A DNA stretch of 64,000 nucleotides. It comes from PWXP01 sp040772845. Its GTDB lineage: Bacteria; Planctomycetota; Planctomycetia; Pirellulales; Thermoguttaceae. The translations under genes were made by a program, and so were the position numbers. The stretch's first letter is position 1. Each line of letters begins with the position of its first letter. The notes beneath the pieces were generated by a model, which had not been told where the DNA came from, searched no databases, and saw nothing but the letters and a program-made list of their open reading frames with translations. This document shows positions 62,859 through 64,000 of this stretch, in pieces. The stretch spans positions 6,076,001 to 6,140,000 of the forward strand of contig JAXGXG010000001.1 in the NCBI GenBank assembly GCA_040772845.1, written 5' to 3'.

Positions 62859-63920
62859 TCAGTCTATTGGCCGGCATTGCCGCTGGGCGTGTTCGGCGGC
62901 GGCGATATGCTGTCGATTGGTCTTCAACTCGAACTCGCGCAGGACGTCGGCAATCTTCACATCGGGCGAGCGGCTCTCGAGAATGCTCCATTCTTCTTCG
63001 CCGTACGTGGTGATGCGGATCTTGGGGCCGTATTGGGCCTGGATCTCCTGGAATCGCCTGCAATAGGGCCATGTGTGCAGAAATGCCTTCTCCAGGTTGA
63101 TCGGCGCGCAGGCCCAGCGGTTCCATCGCGTGGTCCACGCAACCGGGTTCCCGGCGACATCGCAGATCTTGCTCGTATCTTTCCAGGCACTGGAGACGAC
63201 GCAGTATCCATTCTGCCAGGCCTTGGCGTTGACCATCGCACCGCCTGCAAAGGCGGACGGCCAGAAGACGATTTCCGCACCGTTTTCTGCAAGTCGCGCC
63301 CAGCCGTCGTCCCACTTGATATCGAAGCAGACTTGCGCTCCGATTGTCCCGAAGTCGGCCTGGAAGACGGGCGGGTCGAGCGGCCCCGGTACGATGCCCT
63401 TCTCCATTTCGCCTTCTGTCAGGTGCATCTTGCGATACTCACCCAGCAGTTGCCCCTTCCGGTCGATGAATACGGCCGCGTTGTAGAATCGCGGCCCCTG
63501 GCGGGTGTAGATTGGGCAGACCACGTACACCGCGTGCTTTCTGGCGAACTCGGCGAACGGTCGCGAGATGTCGCCGATGGGCACTTCCGCGACGTCGTCC
63601 AGCGGTGGACGGCCTGCACGGAGCGTGCCGAACGGAAAGACTTCGGGCAGGCAGATGATGTCGGGCTCACACGGCAGTATTTCTTCCATTCGCCGCAGCA
63701 TGGCCTCGATCATCTGCGGAAACCGATCGGCCCCCAATCCTTCCAGAGAGACCGTAGCCACCCAGACCTCACGCGGTAACCGGTCGGCTCGGGCGGTTGG
63801 CGGCGCCGACTGTGCGGTCGAGGCCATGCCCATGCCTGCACACGCCACGAGTCCCGCCCCGCAAGATGCTTCCTGGAGGAATCCCCGACGTGTCGCCCGA
63901 TCATTGCCTGAATGTGCCAT
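62859..63920 (-). CDS. Tat-exported carbon-nitrogen hydrolase (nitrilase superfamily)
   Basis: A 353-residue protein. A Tat signal (TRRGFLQEASCGAGLVAC) precedes a nitrilase fold with the full triad: Glu in ICLPEVFPFG, Lys in LGEYRKMHLTEGE, Cys in IGAQVCFDIKWDDGW. It should hydrolyse an amide or nitrile outside the cytoplasm; the substrate is unknown. Most nitrilases are cytosolic, so export is a planctomycete peculiarity. It is 105 bp upstream of the CDF gene on the same strand. The last 80 bp of the window beyond its start show no feature. Confidence 0.9.
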   Translation of the reverse strand: MAHSGNDRATRRGFLQEASCGAGLVACAGMGMASTAQSAPPTARADRLPREVWVATVSLEGLGADRFPQMIEAMLRRMEEILPCEPDIICLPEVFPFGTLRAGRPPLDDVAEVPIGDISRPFAEFARKHAVYVVCPIYTRQGPRFYNAAVFIDRKGQLLGEYRKMHLTEGEMEKGIVPGPLDPPVFQADFGTIGAQVCFDIKWDDGWARLAENGAEIVFWPSAFAGGAMVNAKAWQNGYCVVSSAWKDTSKICDVAGNPVAWTTRWNRWACAPINLEKAFLHTWPYCRRFQEIQAQYGPKIRITTYGEEEWSILESRSPDVKIADVLREFELKTNRQHIAAAEHAQRQCRPID

Positions 63921-64000
63921 GGTGGGGCCTGTAGATGTTTGAGGATTGATGCTTGAGGGTTGATGGCGATTGTGGCATGGGTGGTGTGGTTTGTCAAGTT

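Overview
The window looks like a chromosomal contig of a GC-rich planctomycete, possibly near the Pirellulales. The support is a DUF1559 pilin-like protein with an H-X9-DG tail, two PEP-CTERM proteins, an RDD/SpoIIM membrane pair, many secreted glycoside hydrolases and Gfo/Idh/MocA or TIM-barrel sugar enzymes, and a dispersed repeat that encodes VAGTLRVPSA inside a protein. There is no rRNA or tRNA gene, so taxonomy rests on gene content only.

Layout. 1-3.2 kb: 3' end of hisG, a secreted LamG-like protein, a pectate-lyase-like gene broken by an internal deletion, and a tiny secreted protein in which about a quarter of the residues are cysteine. 3.3-17.7 kb: rhamnoside and sugar use (GH106 rhamnosidase, arabinose/fucose-isomerase-like protein, SSS symporter, AraC regulator, rhamnose isomerase) with DUF1846, DUF1559 and autotransporter-repeat PEP-CTERM genes. 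17.9-27.2 kb: four co-directional, mostly overlapping genes (TPR protein, protein-arginine deiminase, HEAT protein, membrane-anchored tandem PstS-like protein). 27.5-29.5 kb: ATP sulfurylase and an Rrf2 regulator. 29.7-35.2 kb: rhamnulokinase, oxidoreductase, a DUF433/DUF5615 pair, GH88 and a TIM-barrel isomerase. 35-39.4 kb: CinA-like, PIN/TRAM, RDD and SpoIIM proteins. 39.7-48.4 kb: GH5-like enzyme, PEP-CTERM protein, a group II intron, and a beta-propeller/(alpha/alpha)6 glycosidase fusion. 48.5-64 kb: a giant MscS channel, ThuA protein, an orphan, a PaaI thioesterase, a small membrane protein with a decayed copy, a deleted FAD oxidoreductase, an FMN-binding/NapH-NapG redox pair, a CDF transporter and a Tat-exported nitrilase.

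Metabolic theme: extracellular breakdown of rhamnose- and uronate-containing polysaccharides (GH106, GH88, remains of a pectate lyase), sugar uptake by the symporter, then rhamnose -> rhamnulose (RhaA) -> rhamnulose-1-phosphate (RhaB). The aldolase is not in this window.

Most striking: the 17.9-27.2 kb operon encodes a secreted enzyme whose C-terminal half closely resembles animal peptidylarginine deiminases, with every catalytic residue in place (D570, H687, D689, C1020) and two repeat domains inserted into the catalytic fold. Copies of one short hairpin repeat flank the operon on both sides, it separates rhaA from rhaB, and to the eye it is more AT-rich than its surroundings. That suggests a mobile or acquired unit. 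Three secreted-protein genes in the window are broken by internal deletions or frameshifts; one carries an 8-bp tandem repeat in its signal-peptide region where one extra unit would restore the reading frame.
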